From: Chromohalobacter canadensis
GTDB lineage: Bacteria; Pseudomonadota; Gammaproteobacteria; Pseudomonadales; Halomonadaceae
Direction: 5' to 3'
NCBI RefSeq assembly: GCF_029544075.1
Contig: NZ_JAJQJH010000009.1
Span: 1-64,000 of the forward strand
DNA length: 64,000 bases
Made by a program: the position numbers and the translations under genes. The notes under the pieces are model-generated. The model made no database searches and was not told where the DNA came from. It saw only the letters and a program-made list of their open reading frames with translations. This document shows, one piece after another, positions 16,852 to 25,418 of this stretch. The first letter of the stretch is position 1. The number at the start of each line of letters is the position of its first letter.

Positions 16852-17847
16852 ATGGATGCGGCGCTTGATGTGCTGCGCATGATTCGCTTTACCGGCGGCA
16901 TTTTCCTCGATGCGGAGTTCTCCGCGCCCTGGTGCGTGGCGGCTCAGGTCACGCCGGCGGATTGCCGGCCGTTGACCCCGGTGCCCCAGGGCATCCTGGC
17001 TTATCACTACGTCAGTGCGGGACGGCTGCTGTTGCAGGTGGAGTCGGGCAGCCCGGTGGCGGTGCCGGCGGGACACATCGTGCTGCTGCCGCGCAATGAT
17101 CCGCACCTGCTCGGCAGTGAGCTGGGTGGCAGGCCGGTCAGTGTCGATCACCTGTTGCAGCCCGTGATCGCGGGCGGACCGGCGCATATCGTTTATGGGG
17201 GCGGTGGCGACACCACCCGCCTGTTGTGCGGTTTTCTGTATAGCGAGATGCCCTGCCATGCCTTGGTCGGTATGCTGCCCAGGGTGATGACGCTGGACGT
17301 GGCGGAGGGTGCGGCCGGGGCGTGGATCGAGAGTTCCTTCCGCTTTGCCGCCAGTGAGCTGACGGCGGGGACGGTATGCTCGCCAGCGCTGCTCGCCAGA
17401 CTCGCCGAAATGCTCTTCATCGAGGCCGCGCAACGTTATCTCGCCTGCTTGCCGCCCGAGCAACGTGCCTGGATCGGCGGGTTGCGCGACCCCTACGTCA
17501 GCCGGGCGCTGACCCAACTGCATGACACCCCCGAGCGGCATTGGACGACGCAAGCCCTGGCGCGCCATGTCGGGCTGTCCCGATCCGCCTTTGCCGAGCG
17601 TTTCACGGAGCTGGTGGGCGTGCCGCCGATGCGCTACCTGGCCCAGCTACGTATGCAAAGCGCCGCCTGCCGGCTGCGTGAAACGCTGACGCCCCTCTCG
17701 CGCATCGCCCTGGAAGCGGGATACGACTCGGAAGCCGCCTTCAGCAAGGCGTTCAAGCGGACGTTCGGCATGCCACCGGCAGCATGGCGACGTGCGCAGC
17801 AATCTTTGGAGGAATATCGAGGGGCAACTGACGAATGTGATCCGTAG
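16852..17847 (+). CDS. AraC-family regulator with N-terminal cupin domain
   Basis: 331 residues. The N-terminal cupin-6 type ligand domain (about 1-190; GILAYHYVSAGRLLLQVESG, AGHIVLLPRNDPHLLG) precedes a C-terminal pair of helix-turn-helices (about 225-320: LARHVGLSRSAFAERFTELVG, PLSRIALEAGYDSEAAFSKAFKR). This domain order is common among single-ligand AraC regulators such as RclR-like proteins. It is divergent from the TPR gene across a 168-base gap that holds the small inverted repeat GGTG-CAAAA-CACC at 16782-16794, a possible operator. Confidence 0.85.
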   Translation: MDAALDVLRMIRFTGGIFLDAEFSAPWCVAAQVTPADCRPLTPVPQGILAYHYVSAGRLLLQVESGSPVAVPAGHIVLLPRNDPHLLGSELGGRPVSVDHLLQPVIAGGPAHIVYGGGGDTTRLLCGFLYSEMPCHALVGMLPRVMTLDVAEGAAGAWIESSFRFAASELTAGTVCSPALLARLAEMLFIEAAQRYLACLPPEQRAWIGGLRDPYVSRALTQLHDTPERHWTTQALARHVGLSRSAFAERFTELVGVPPMRYLAQLRMQSAACRLRETLTPLSRIALEAGYDSEAAFSKAFKRTFGMPPAAWRRAQQSLEEYRGATDECDP

Positions 17848-17871
17848 GCATGTGGCCGGTGCGACGGTGCT

Positions 17872-18660
17872 CTACGGGCTCAGGATCAGAATGCCCAGGC
17901 CCACCGCAATGAGCAGGCCCCCGATGAACCGGCCCACGTGGTGGGCGTGGGGCACGAGCTTCTCCATCAGGAACAGCAGGGCCAGGGCGGCCATCCAGGC
18001 GAGACTCATGACGCCCCCGACGAACATCAGCAGCATCAGTGCCCAGCAACAGCCAATACAGTAGGCGCCGTGGCGGATCCCCATGGTAAGCGCCCCGGCG
18101 GTGCCCTCGCGCCATTCCGTCATCAGAAAGCTAAGCGGCGAGCGACACTTGCTCAGACAAGCGCGCTTGAGTTGGCTGAACTGGAAACTCCCCGCCAGGA
18201 TGAGCAAGCCGCCCCCGAGTGATGGGCCCACCTTGCCCATGGTTGAACTTATCAGCGTACTCTGTTGCAGCCCCCACTGGGTCGCGGCGGCCAGGAGACC
18301 GAATCCCATCCAGGTGGCCAAATAACCCGCTATGAAACACCAGGTGGGGGCGATGGCTCTGCCATGGACCATGCGTTGCTGGTGCACTCGGGTGTAAGTA
18401 AGAATCATCGGGCTGGCGCTCGGCAGCATCATCGCGACCATCATTACGCACCACATCAGCGCGCTGATCGCCGCCATATCCAGTCCCCATTCGCCCGAGA
18501 CAGGCAGGCTCATGGGCATGTCGACATGGCGGGATGTGGCTGTGATGACGAGATAGCTCCAGGCAAGCAGTGTCAGCACCCCCAGGGCGATAGCGACCAC
18601 CAGCCGCTCCCGCGAGTGGAGCCTGGCCATTGTCAGGTGCATGGTAGGACGCCCGTTCAA
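17872..18660 (-). CDS. DUF2182 integral membrane protein
   Basis: 262 residues with about six to seven hydrophobic segments. The family pattern is MWCVMMVAMMLPSASPMI (about 68-85), with a later cysteine pair in GIRHGAYCIGCCWALML (about 195-211) and a histidine-rich C-terminal part (KLVPHAHHVGRFIGG). DUF2182 proteins are described only as predicted metal-binding membrane proteins. The start overlaps the stop of the DUF1326 gene (18657-18660), so the two are translationally coupled and probably act together in the envelope. Precise function unknown. Confidence 0.8.
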   Translation of the reverse strand: MNGRPTMHLTMARLHSRERLVVAIALGVLTLLAWSYLVITATSRHVDMPMSLPVSGEWGLDMAAISALMWCVMMVAMMLPSASPMILTYTRVHQQRMVHGRAIAPTWCFIAGYLATWMGFGLLAAATQWGLQQSTLISSTMGKVGPSLGGGLLILAGSFQFSQLKRACLSKCRSPLSFLMTEWREGTAGALTMGIRHGAYCIGCCWALMLLMFVGGVMSLAWMAALALLFLMEKLVPHAHHVGRFIGGLLIAVGLGILILSP

Positions 18661-19262
18661 GGCCCGGCGTAGGCGAACGGCGAATAGAAGGCCGTACGCT
18701 CGCTGAGGTCGACATCGATGCCATGAGCCTGGTGGAACAGTGACTGGGAGGTAGCCACCACCAAGGATTCACCCGGTGCGACCGCCAGGGGATGGTTGCG
18801 AATGTGGATATCGTCGCCGTCCTGACCTGCGAGCGCTTTGATGTGCGCGCCCGCCGATTCGCCGAGCGTCAGGTGCCGCTGGCCTTTTTCGGCCTCGTAG
18901 CGAATGGGGACCCGCTCGACAGCGCGCACCTCGCTGATCAACGAGGCGAGTAATGCCGGGTGCCCCCCGGCCTGGCCGCCGAATATCGTCTCCATTGCCT
19001 CTTGCTGGTGCTCGTCCCCGCGTTGGTCCAGGTAGAGCACCGCCTTCCAATCGCCCTCCGCCATTGGCCCTGGGGCGTACAGCGCGACCGCCACGTTGAG
19101 GTCTTTGAGCGCCACATCACCATATTGCCCCGTGGAGATGTGCCAGCCCACCAGTGCCGTGCAGTCACCCTCGGTAGGGGCTCCCAGATAGAGGCAGGGG
19201 CAGGCCCCCTTGCAAGTGCAACTCTCTAGATAGTCCCCCTCTATCTTCCATTGCGTGTTCAT
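18657..19262 (-). CDS. DUF1326 protein
   Basis: 201 residues with the DUF1326 signature: an N-terminal cysteine cluster ESCTCKGACPC (about 12-22), then GWHISTGQYGDVALKDLNVA. The cysteines suggest metal binding. The start at 19262 is fixed by GAGGAG, which lies inside the longer frame that would begin with TTG at 19280. It is the first gene of a two-gene operon with DUF2182, a pairing I know to recur in other bacteria. No signal peptide is apparent. Confidence 0.8.
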   Translation of the reverse strand: MNTQWKIEGDYLESCTCKGACPCLYLGAPTEGDCTALVGWHISTGQYGDVALKDLNVAVALYAPGPMAEGDWKAVLYLDQRGDEHQQEAMETIFGGQAGGHPALLASLISEVRAVERVPIRYEAEKGQRHLTLGESAGAHIKALAGQDGDDIHIRNHPLAVAPGESLVVATSQSLFHQAHGIDVDLSERTAFYSPFAYAGP

Positions 19263-19432
19263 GGCCACGCTCCTCTTCAATCCGGCTGGACTTGCGTCTC
19301 TTTATGTATAGCGCTTGCTGGGCCGAAAAGCGTGTAGAAGTGACGGTGACACCGGAAAGCTTGCGCAACCGGCCGGGCATGAAAGTGCCCCATAGTGATC
19401 TTGACGGCATGGTTCATGAACCCGCGCCGCCA

Positions 19433-19502
19433 TTTTCTTCTCAATGCCGCGAGCCAGTTCATACCCATCGAGGGCGAGCTGCTCTTGGATTGAAGCGCCG
19501 CT
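19433..19502 (+). pseudogene. 3'-end remnant of the NYN nuclease gene
   Basis: About 65 bases align with the last codons of the NYN gene (CAATGCCGCGAGCCAGTTC, then CATCGAGGGCGAGCTGCT, then a TGA with the shared GCGC after it). There are several mismatches and nothing of the rest of the gene. A third, decayed copy of the repeated unit was therefore once present here. Confidence 0.7.
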
Positions 19503-19523
19503 ACGCCGCTGGTTTTGAGGAGA

Positions 19524-19551
19524 GCGGGCTCGATGTCCCCATCGAGCCCGC
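19524..19551. terminator. Perfect 12-bp hairpin downstream of hydrolase
   Basis: Arms GCGGGCTCGATG and CATCGAGCCCGC around a TCCC loop, 12 bases beyond the stop of the leftward hydrolase gene. The T-run is weak, so it is either a terminator or an mRNA 3'-stabilising stem. Confidence 0.55.
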
Positions 19552-19563
19552 GAGAGCTACGTA

Positions 19564-20397
19564 TCAGCGCGCCTGTATGAATTCGAGCAGGTCAGCGTTG
19601 ATCCGTTCGGGGTGCGTCGCGAACATGCCATGCGACAGGTCGGGATATGTCTTCAGCGTGCCGTTAGGCAGGAGCTTGACCGCCTTGTGGGCCGAGGCCG
19701 CGATCGGAACGATCTGGTCGTCCTCTCCGTGCATCACCAGCACGGGAATCGTGATCGCCTGGAGGTCGTCGGTGAAGTCGGTCTCCGAAAATGCTTCGAT
19801 GGAGTCGTACTGGGCCTTGGCGCCGCCTTCCATGCCCTGTCGCCACCAGTTGTCGATCAGGCCTTGGCTGACCTCGGCACCGTCGCGATTGAACCCGTAG
19901 AACGGGCCGGCGGGGATGTCCTTGAAGAACTGTGCGCGATTGGCTGCCAGGGTGCTGCGAAAGCCGTCGAACACCTCCTTGGGCGTGCCTTCCGGATTGG
20001 CGGATGTCTGTAGCATGAGCGGGGTCACCGCGCCCATCAAGACGGCCTTGGCGACGCGGCCTGATTCTGCCCGGGCGACGTAGCGCGCGACGACGCCGCC
20101 TCCGGTGGAATGGCCGATATGAACGGCGTCTTTCAAATCGAGTGTGTTCACCAGTTCCGTCGTGTCGGACGCGTAGGTGTCCATGTCGTTGCTCGTATCG
20201 GTCTGGTCCGAGCGCCTGTGCCCTCGGCGGTCGAAGGCGATGACACGGTAGCCCTGCGATAGAAAGAACAGCATCTGACTATCCCAGTCGTCCGCCGAAA
20301 GCGGCCAGCCGTGGTGAAAGACAATGGGCTGGGCGTCTTTGGCTCCCCAGTCCTTGTAGAAAACGTTCGCACCGTCTCGAGTCGTAATGGTTGCCAT
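19564..20397 (-). CDS. Alpha/beta hydrolase (cofactor-free haloperoxidase/esterase type)
   Basis: 277 residues. The nucleophile elbow is GHSTGGGV (Ser about residue 98), the oxyanion region is FHHGWPLSADDW, the acid is in VMHGEDDQIVP and the histidine in DLSHGMFATHPERIN. This is the pattern of non-haem chloroperoxidases and aryl esterases, which hydrolyse esters and can form peracids. The ATG at 20397 follows GAAGG with good spacing; the longer frame is not supported. It stands alone, and its natural substrate is unknown. Between 20398 and 20750 I see no further gene. Confidence 0.85.
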   Translation of the reverse strand: MATITTRDGANVFYKDWGAKDAQPIVFHHGWPLSADDWDSQMLFFLSQGYRVIAFDRRGHRRSDQTDTSNDMDTYASDTTELVNTLDLKDAVHIGHSTGGGVVARYVARAESGRVAKAVLMGAVTPLMLQTSANPEGTPKEVFDGFRSTLAANRAQFFKDIPAGPFYGFNRDGAEVSQGLIDNWWRQGMEGGAKAQYDSIEAFSETDFTDDLQAITIPVLVMHGEDDQIVPIAASAHKAVKLLPNGTLKTYPDLSHGMFATHPERINADLLEFIQAR

Positions 20398-20750
20398 CTC
20401 TTTACCTTCTGTTGGTAGAAGCCGGATACCGATTTTCCAGGGGCTGGCGACTCGACAGGCGATGCTCGATTCTCGCAGTGGTTTCACCATCCCCGCTTGA
20501 ACAGCTCTTGTAGATTAGTCTCCAACGACGTGAAGCGGTGTGTTCAGGAAGCGCTGTTCCTGCTGAAACGCAATGTTTTCGTCGACGACATGCGTTTCCT
20601 GTCCCGATCGCGTTGCCATACGTCAGTCGGCGGCTCTTGGGCCTGGAAGCGGAGGGAGGCGTCCGGCGCCTCGCGAGATCAACTCGGGGCTCGGTCTGCG
20701 GCTTGTGCCCGGGAGCAGCGTTCGTGCGCCACCGTCCCCGGGACGAGCAC

Positions 20751-22262
20751 TTATCGGTGCACCCAGTCCAGGTGCTCGAACGCGCCTCGGGCGTGATCCT
20801 CGCGGAACATCTCGTGGTCCCGGTGCAGGCGGTCAGCAGCCTCGGTGGCGAATTCCACCATGTCCTCGGCGAACAGTGCCGGTGGGCCGATGGCGTTGAG
20901 GATCGCGGGTTCGATGTCGTAGTCGAGCTTGCCGGATTCGTCCGAGAGGGCGTGCACGGTGGCAAGCACGCCGCCGCAGATATGGGCGTATTCCTTCCAT
21001 TCGCTCTTGGAGAGGTCGTCGAGGTCCATGTCGTCGCGGAACGGCGCGCGCTCGCGGGACAGATAGCTGTGCCCCTCGAACGTGACGTGGCCGTAGAAAA
21101 GATCGCCGCGTATCAGGTGCACGGCCTGGGCATGGCTGATGCGTTCGGCGAGGGTGTCCATTTCGTAGGCGGAGGGCGGTACCAGGCCGGACAGGGCGGA
21201 GCGCCGGGCCTGCTTGTACTCGATGATCAAGTCGTCCGTGCCGTCGCGCCGGGGACCTTCGATCAGCACGTAATAGCGGTTGAGCCCCAGCGAGGCGGTG
21301 CCCTGGCCGAGACGTATCGCCACGTCCTTCACGTGCATGTCATGCTTGTCTCGTCCCTTGGCGCGTGCCGGCACGTCGATCTCGTTTTCCTCGACCAGCC
21401 GGTCGGTGATCGCCTGGAATTCGTCACGGCGCGACGAGATCGGCACCAGTTTCCTGGTCGGGCGGAAGCCGCTGCGCGTCTCGTTCAGGTAGTCGTCGGC
21501 GAGCCACTCGGCACGGTCTTCATCGGCGTCCTCGAACAGCTTGCGGATGAGCTTCGGCGCGTTGTCGTGACGCATTTCCTCATCCTGCTCGGTGCCTTCG
21601 CGCGCCAGCCGCTCCATCGTCTCGAGGTAGCCCTGCACGAAACGACGCACGACCTTGACGCGATGCTTGCGCTTGAGCTCGCCCTCGGTTTCGGAGGCGA
21701 TCATGAAGCCGACCGCGCCGCGTTTGATATCCCAGGTGAAGGGCGCGTAGTAGGCTTCGTCGAAATCGTTGACCGAGAAGATCGGCACGTTGTCCACGTT
21801 GGGCATGACGCCGAAGTTGCCGGGGTGAACGTCGCCGAGCGCGAGTACGGTGGGCATCCAGGCGTCGTCGCCGGCCATGTCGCGGTAGAACAGCAGCGCC
21901 GTGCCGCGAAAGAACGAAAACAGCGAGTCGGAGAGCTGGTCGAACTTGGCGCCGGCTTCTTCGCAACCTTCCGCGATGCGTGTCTGGTGATCCTCGCGCA
22001 GCGTCTGGCGCACGTGCCGACGACGCTCGAACCCGGTCAGTACGCGCGGGCGCAGCACGAACTCGCCGGCCGCCACTGCCTCGGCCAGGCGCTTGAAGGT
22101 ATCGAAACGCGTCGCCACCACCGGCGCGGCGGCCTTCTCGAACGACTGCCGCTCGAGCGCCGCCGCCAGTTCCGCCTTGCTCATCTGCGAGCGTCCCGAG
22201 ATCTCCTGCTGTTGCGCTTGCTCGTAGAGTGCCTTGCGCGTCGGTTCCGATTCCTGGCTCAT
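20751..22262 (-). CDS. DUF2252 protein
   Basis: 503 residues with the DUF2252 pattern, including GDVHPGNFGVMPN (about 147-159) and FDEAYYAPFTWDIKRGAVG. These blocks resemble the catalytic loop of aminoglycoside-phosphotransferase/kinase-like folds (HxGN-type), so an atypical phosphotransferase has been suggested for the family; the substrate is unknown. The frame is complete and GC-rich like the chromosome. A 27-base stretch near its 3' end (20929-20955) matches, with two mismatches, the sequence just after NYN copy 2. Confidence 0.8.
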   Translation of the reverse strand: MSQESEPTRKALYEQAQQQEISGRSQMSKAELAAALERQSFEKAAAPVVATRFDTFKRLAEAVAAGEFVLRPRVLTGFERRRHVRQTLREDHQTRIAEGCEEAGAKFDQLSDSLFSFFRGTALLFYRDMAGDDAWMPTVLALGDVHPGNFGVMPNVDNVPIFSVNDFDEAYYAPFTWDIKRGAVGFMIASETEGELKRKHRVKVVRRFVQGYLETMERLAREGTEQDEEMRHDNAPKLIRKLFEDADEDRAEWLADDYLNETRSGFRPTRKLVPISSRRDEFQAITDRLVEENEIDVPARAKGRDKHDMHVKDVAIRLGQGTASLGLNRYYVLIEGPRRDGTDDLIIEYKQARRSALSGLVPPSAYEMDTLAERISHAQAVHLIRGDLFYGHVTFEGHSYLSRERAPFRDDMDLDDLSKSEWKEYAHICGGVLATVHALSDESGKLDYDIEPAILNAIGPPALFAEDMVEFATEAADRLHRDHEMFREDHARGAFEHLDWVHR

Positions 22263-22356
22263 GCATCCCCCTGCCTGTCCTGGCTACCGTGATGTCGTTG
22301 TCTCCTTGCTCATCAGCATGCACGACTTGGGAGGAGGGTGCATGTGCGCTGGGGCG

Positions 22357-22842
22357 TTAGCGCACGTCGAGCTCCAAGATCCGCCCACCGGCCTGCGTGA
22401 AGCGCTCGAGGTAAACCGCGGGGTCCAGCAGTTGATACGGAAAATAGAGCCCCGCGCCAACTGCTGGTTTGCCATCGAGGCCAACGAGCCTCTCGAGAAG
22501 TAGCGCGACCCCGAGCCCTGTCAGCGGCATCTGCCCTTCGGGGTGAGTCACCGCGTGGCGTGAGCGTAGCGGCTGCGCTGCCTGATCCTCGCCCTCGAGT
22601 TCGATGATGATCTCGGTGGACATCGGCTCGCCACGGCGGCGGCTCGAGCTGACACCAATGGCCAGGTTGAATTCAACGTTGGGGGCACCGGTGACGGTGG
22701 CGAGGCCGAACACGTCGTGAGGTGATAGTCCGGTCGCTTCCAGCATCGCCCCATCGGCGGCGCGGAAACGGGTCTCGAGATCGTCGCCGCTGCGCCAGAC
22801 CCAGGCGCCGTTGCGGCGCGCCTGGACGGCAGGAGTGGTTGA
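22357..22842 (-). pseudogene. C-terminal remnant of a saccharopine-dehydrogenase-like oxidoreductase
   Basis: From about 22830 the minus strand encodes VQARRNGAWVWRSGDDLE and runs through LEATGLSPHDVFGLATVTG to a normal-looking end (QLLDPAVYLERF). There is no N-terminal nucleotide-binding half: a stop stands at 22843-22845, and the permease gene ends 6 bases beyond. The family guess (saccharopine dehydrogenase-like) rests on general resemblance and is tentative; the 5' truncation is clear. It looks like the edge of an older gene cut when the permease/inositol block arrived. Confidence 0.45.
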
Positions 22843-22848
22843 TCACCT

Positions 22849-24570
22849 TTACTTTGCTAAGTTTGAAGAGATGTGGTTGGCGTGCCTGTGCCTACGGCGC
22901 TCTTTCATCCAAGCGGTGGCCGCAATGAAATAGAGCAGTGTGGGCAAAACGACCAAGCGCTGGAACGTGTCAAGGTGTGCCACGGCGTCGTTGGTGATTC
23001 CGCCCCAGGCAGCCAAGCCGAGGATAGTCACCAGGCAGACCACGGCGATGGCGTACCAGGGGCTGCGACGATTGATGGGCTGGTAGCCGGCGGGAGGCGA
23101 TTCCGTGAGGCCGCGTTCGAGTACCGGTCCATAGGCGGCTTGATAGGGATCGTTGGCGTCGTTGCCTCTGGCGGCACCGGCAAGATGGCACATCAGCGGG
23201 TAGCCAAGGAAGCTGACGAGCCAGACGGGGATGAACAGGGCGAACAGGTGGATGGCGTTGAGTGCTAGTAGCGCGATCCCCACCGCGACACCAAGCCCCC
23301 AGGCGGCAAAGGCAGGCAGGTTGGTGTCATGTCCGTGCTGCTCACGCCAGAAAGGACGGATGCCCAGGCGGGGCAGGAGAAAATGTTCGGCAGCGATTAT
23401 TGCCCCCACCGGAGCGATGAGCATGATGAAGTAAGACAGCACATTCAACCACTGGGTAAACACGAACGGGAAACAGGCGATCACTGTCGTCACGGCACCG
23501 GTGGCAACGGTAACCTGCACACGCGAGAAGCGGTCGAACACGGCCTGGAAGGCCAGCCCAGCGCGGTACAGGCTGGGGATGGAGGTTGTCCAGCCGGCCA
23601 CCACTACGGCGATCAGCCCCATGGCGCCGAGGATACGGAACGCGACACCGCCCGGGTCCATCTCAATGAGCGAGGATTTCGCCAGCAGGGCGGCGGTCGC
23701 CCCCATCAGGCCGGCGCAGATCCAGGCCATGAAATGGCCGATGTACATACCGGCTGCGGAGAAGTAGCCATAGCTGGACTTGCGCGCGAAGCGCAGGATG
23801 CTCATGTCACTCATCCCTAAGTGCATGGGCAGGTTGGCACCCCAGGCCCAGGCGGCAATGATCCACACGGAAATGCCTGTGCCGCCGTCGGGGGTGGTGC
23901 CGGTCCACACGAACGTGTCGAGTACACCACCGAGCGAGGTAATGCCCTCGAGCTGGCCGGTATGCAGCAGCACGGGCACAGTGACGATGCCACTGGCCAG
24001 GAACATCGTGGCCATCCAGGGTGAGCACACCGTCGAGAAGTTGGCGATCAGCTTGAAACCCTTGACCGTCATCCAAACGGTGATGGCGCCAACGAACAGG
24101 GCCAGTGCCACGAAGCTGACGCTTTGGGGATACCAGGCGGTCTGAGGCGGAATGTCGGTCATCACGCGAAAGGCCGAAGCAGATACCGTGATCATGGCAC
24201 CGGAAACCACTGCGAAGATCAAGCCATTGAGCAGATTGTAGACCGTCGAGAAGTGCTTGCCGGCCAGCCGTTCCAGATACCAGTAGATGGTCATGCGCGA
24301 GCGGGTGGCGATCGGGCTGCAGACCCAGGCCCAGGACAGCACGGCGAGCAGGTTGCCGATCAGCAGGCCCCATATCAAGTCGCTGGTGCTGACGCCCAGT
24401 GCGACCAACGAGGCGCCGATAACGAACTCGGTGCCGGCAACGTGCTCGCCGGCATAGGCGCCGAGAAAGTAGGTACCGCTCAGTTGCTTGTCGGCGGGAA
24501 TGCGCTGGCGCTCGAATTCGCCGCTATCACCGGTTTCGGTAACTTTCCTTGTACTTGGAGACGATATCAT
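22849..24570 (-). CDS. NCS1-family permease, candidate myo-inositol transporter
   Basis: 573 residues with about twelve hydrophobic segments. It resembles nucleobase:cation symporter-1 proteins (cytosine/purine/hydantoin permeases): AGEHVAGTEFVIGASLVALGV (given by ends, about 40-60), ANLPMHLGMSDMSILRFA (about 250-267) and a long hydrophilic loop before the last helices. The ATG at 24570 is chosen because GGGAGGA precedes it by 8 bases. It lies at the 3' side of the iol genes, and 100-130 bases upstream it carries the same palindrome and 33-bp element as the iol regulator. No other inositol transporter is in the locus, so I infer inositol uptake. A nucleobase or related substrate remains the family default. 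Confidence 0.7.
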   Translation of the reverse strand: MISSPSTRKVTETGDSGEFERQRIPADKQLSGTYFLGAYAGEHVAGTEFVIGASLVALGVSTSDLIWGLLIGNLLAVLSWAWVCSPIATRSRMTIYWYLERLAGKHFSTVYNLLNGLIFAVVSGAMITVSASAFRVMTDIPPQTAWYPQSVSFVALALFVGAITVWMTVKGFKLIANFSTVCSPWMATMFLASGIVTVPVLLHTGQLEGITSLGGVLDTFVWTGTTPDGGTGISVWIIAAWAWGANLPMHLGMSDMSILRFARKSSYGYFSAAGMYIGHFMAWICAGLMGATAALLAKSSLIEMDPGGVAFRILGAMGLIAVVVAGWTTSIPSLYRAGLAFQAVFDRFSRVQVTVATGAVTTVIACFPFVFTQWLNVLSYFIMLIAPVGAIIAAEHFLLPRLGIRPFWREQHGHDTNLPAFAAWGLGVAVGIALLALNAIHLFALFIPVWLVSFLGYPLMCHLAGAARGNDANDPYQAAYGPVLERGLTESPPAGYQPINRRSPWYAIAVVCLVTILGLAAWGGITNDAVAHLDTFQRLVVLPTLLYFIAATAWMKERRRHRHANHISSNLAK

Positions 24571-24672
24571 GTTGTTTTCCTCCCGGGCCATTGCTGCTAG
24601 GCCACAGTGGGCGATGTTTTGAATGGCGTTATTTGAATCTATATGCCGAGGTATAAACGTTCAAATCATTTA

Positions 24673-24706
24673 TTCTATACTTTGGTATTAATGGAATTTT
24701 TATTCT
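24673..24706. promoter_or_regulatory. iol operator (permease promoter) within a 33-bp repeated element
   Basis: The palindrome GGAAT-TTTT-ATTCT (24693-24706) is embedded in a 33-base stretch (24673-24705) identical to 35170-35202 upstream of the RpiR regulator. It is the likely binding site of that regulator, in front of the leftward permease gene. Confidence 0.65.
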
Positions 24707-24717
24707 AAATGCAGGGT

Positions 24718-24758
24718 AGCCCCCAGCTGAACGCGGCAATGCCGGTTCTGCGGGGGCT
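24718..24758. terminator. Nested hairpin after tautomerase gene
   Basis: Outer arms AGCCCCC/GGGGGCT enclose an inner stem GAAC-CGGC/GCCG-GTTC with an AAT loop. It is located 25-65 bases past the stop of the leftward tautomerase gene and just before the operator of the permease. It lacks a T-run but is well placed to separate the two transcription units. Confidence 0.5.
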
Positions 24759-24782
24759 GTTAGAGATGGAAGATAAAGGGAG

Positions 24783-25166
24783 TCAGCTGGCTTGCTGCTG
24801 GGCGACGAGGAACTGCGCTTCGCCATTGCTGAACGACCAGTCGGCGTCAGCATTCTCGGTGATCACGATCATGATACAGGCGGGATCGATATCGGCATGC
24901 TTGGCCAGGTCGTCGACGACACGCCGATAGAAAGCCTGCTTGGCATGGCTGTCGCGACCGGCGCGCATGGTTAGCTGCAGGACGACCGAATCACGGTGGC
25001 GATTCTGCAGTTCGATCTGCTCTGCCGGCAAGGCCTGGATCAACTGATAGCGATCGTCCGGTGGAAAATCCAGCGTCTCGATCACCGCTGCGTTGACGAT
25101 GTCGGCGACTTTCTTGCGCCACAGCACCGGGCGGTGATCGGGAACGGAAATGGTCACGAGCGGCAT
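24783..25166 (-). CDS. Tautomerase-superfamily protein
   Basis: 127 residues. The ATG at 25166 is chosen because it puts proline second (M-PLVTISVPDH), and tautomerases use the N-terminal proline, exposed after Met removal, as general base; GGAGA precedes it. The longer frame (MENEH...) would bury the proline. The sequence continues with RKKVADIVNAAVIETLDFP and a C-terminal MIVITENADADWSFSNG. Many family members work on keto-enol intermediates. It lies inside the inositol locus between iolA and the permease, so a role on a keto or enol intermediate of inosose metabolism is a reasonable guess, without precedent that I know of. Confidence 0.75.
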   Translation of the reverse strand: MPLVTISVPDHRPVLWRKKVADIVNAAVIETLDFPPDDRYQLIQALPAEQIELQNRHRDSVVLQLTMRAGRDSHAKQAFYRRVVDDLAKHADIDPACIMIVITENADADWSFSNGEAQFLVAQQQAS

Positions 25167-25418
25167 ATGTTCGTTCTCCACGCGAGTTATTGAATAAAAG
25201 CGATTCGTGCCTGATTCGCCAAGCAGGATGGCAGTCCGTCAGCAAGCTTGCGCGAGGGCGCTATAAGCCCTTCCTTAGGCGCTACATTCGTCATCTGTCC
25301 GCCATGGATAATGGAAATACCGGAAAATCCGTGAGCTATTTTCCGGCCATGACGAATGACCCTCGCTTCAGCTTGCTCCCGGCGGCCACCTCATCGACGG
25401 GCCTGCAATAACCAGCGC

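Noticed and set aside
20402-20965. A 187-codon minus-strand frame between the hydrolase and DUF2252 genes
   Set aside because: Low-complexity Arg/Ser/Thr/Pro composition with no ribosome site; part of it is a shadow of DUF2252.
20538-22292. A 584-codon plus-strand frame opposite the DUF2252 gene
   Set aside because: Shadow of DUF2252, which carries recognisable motifs on the other strand.
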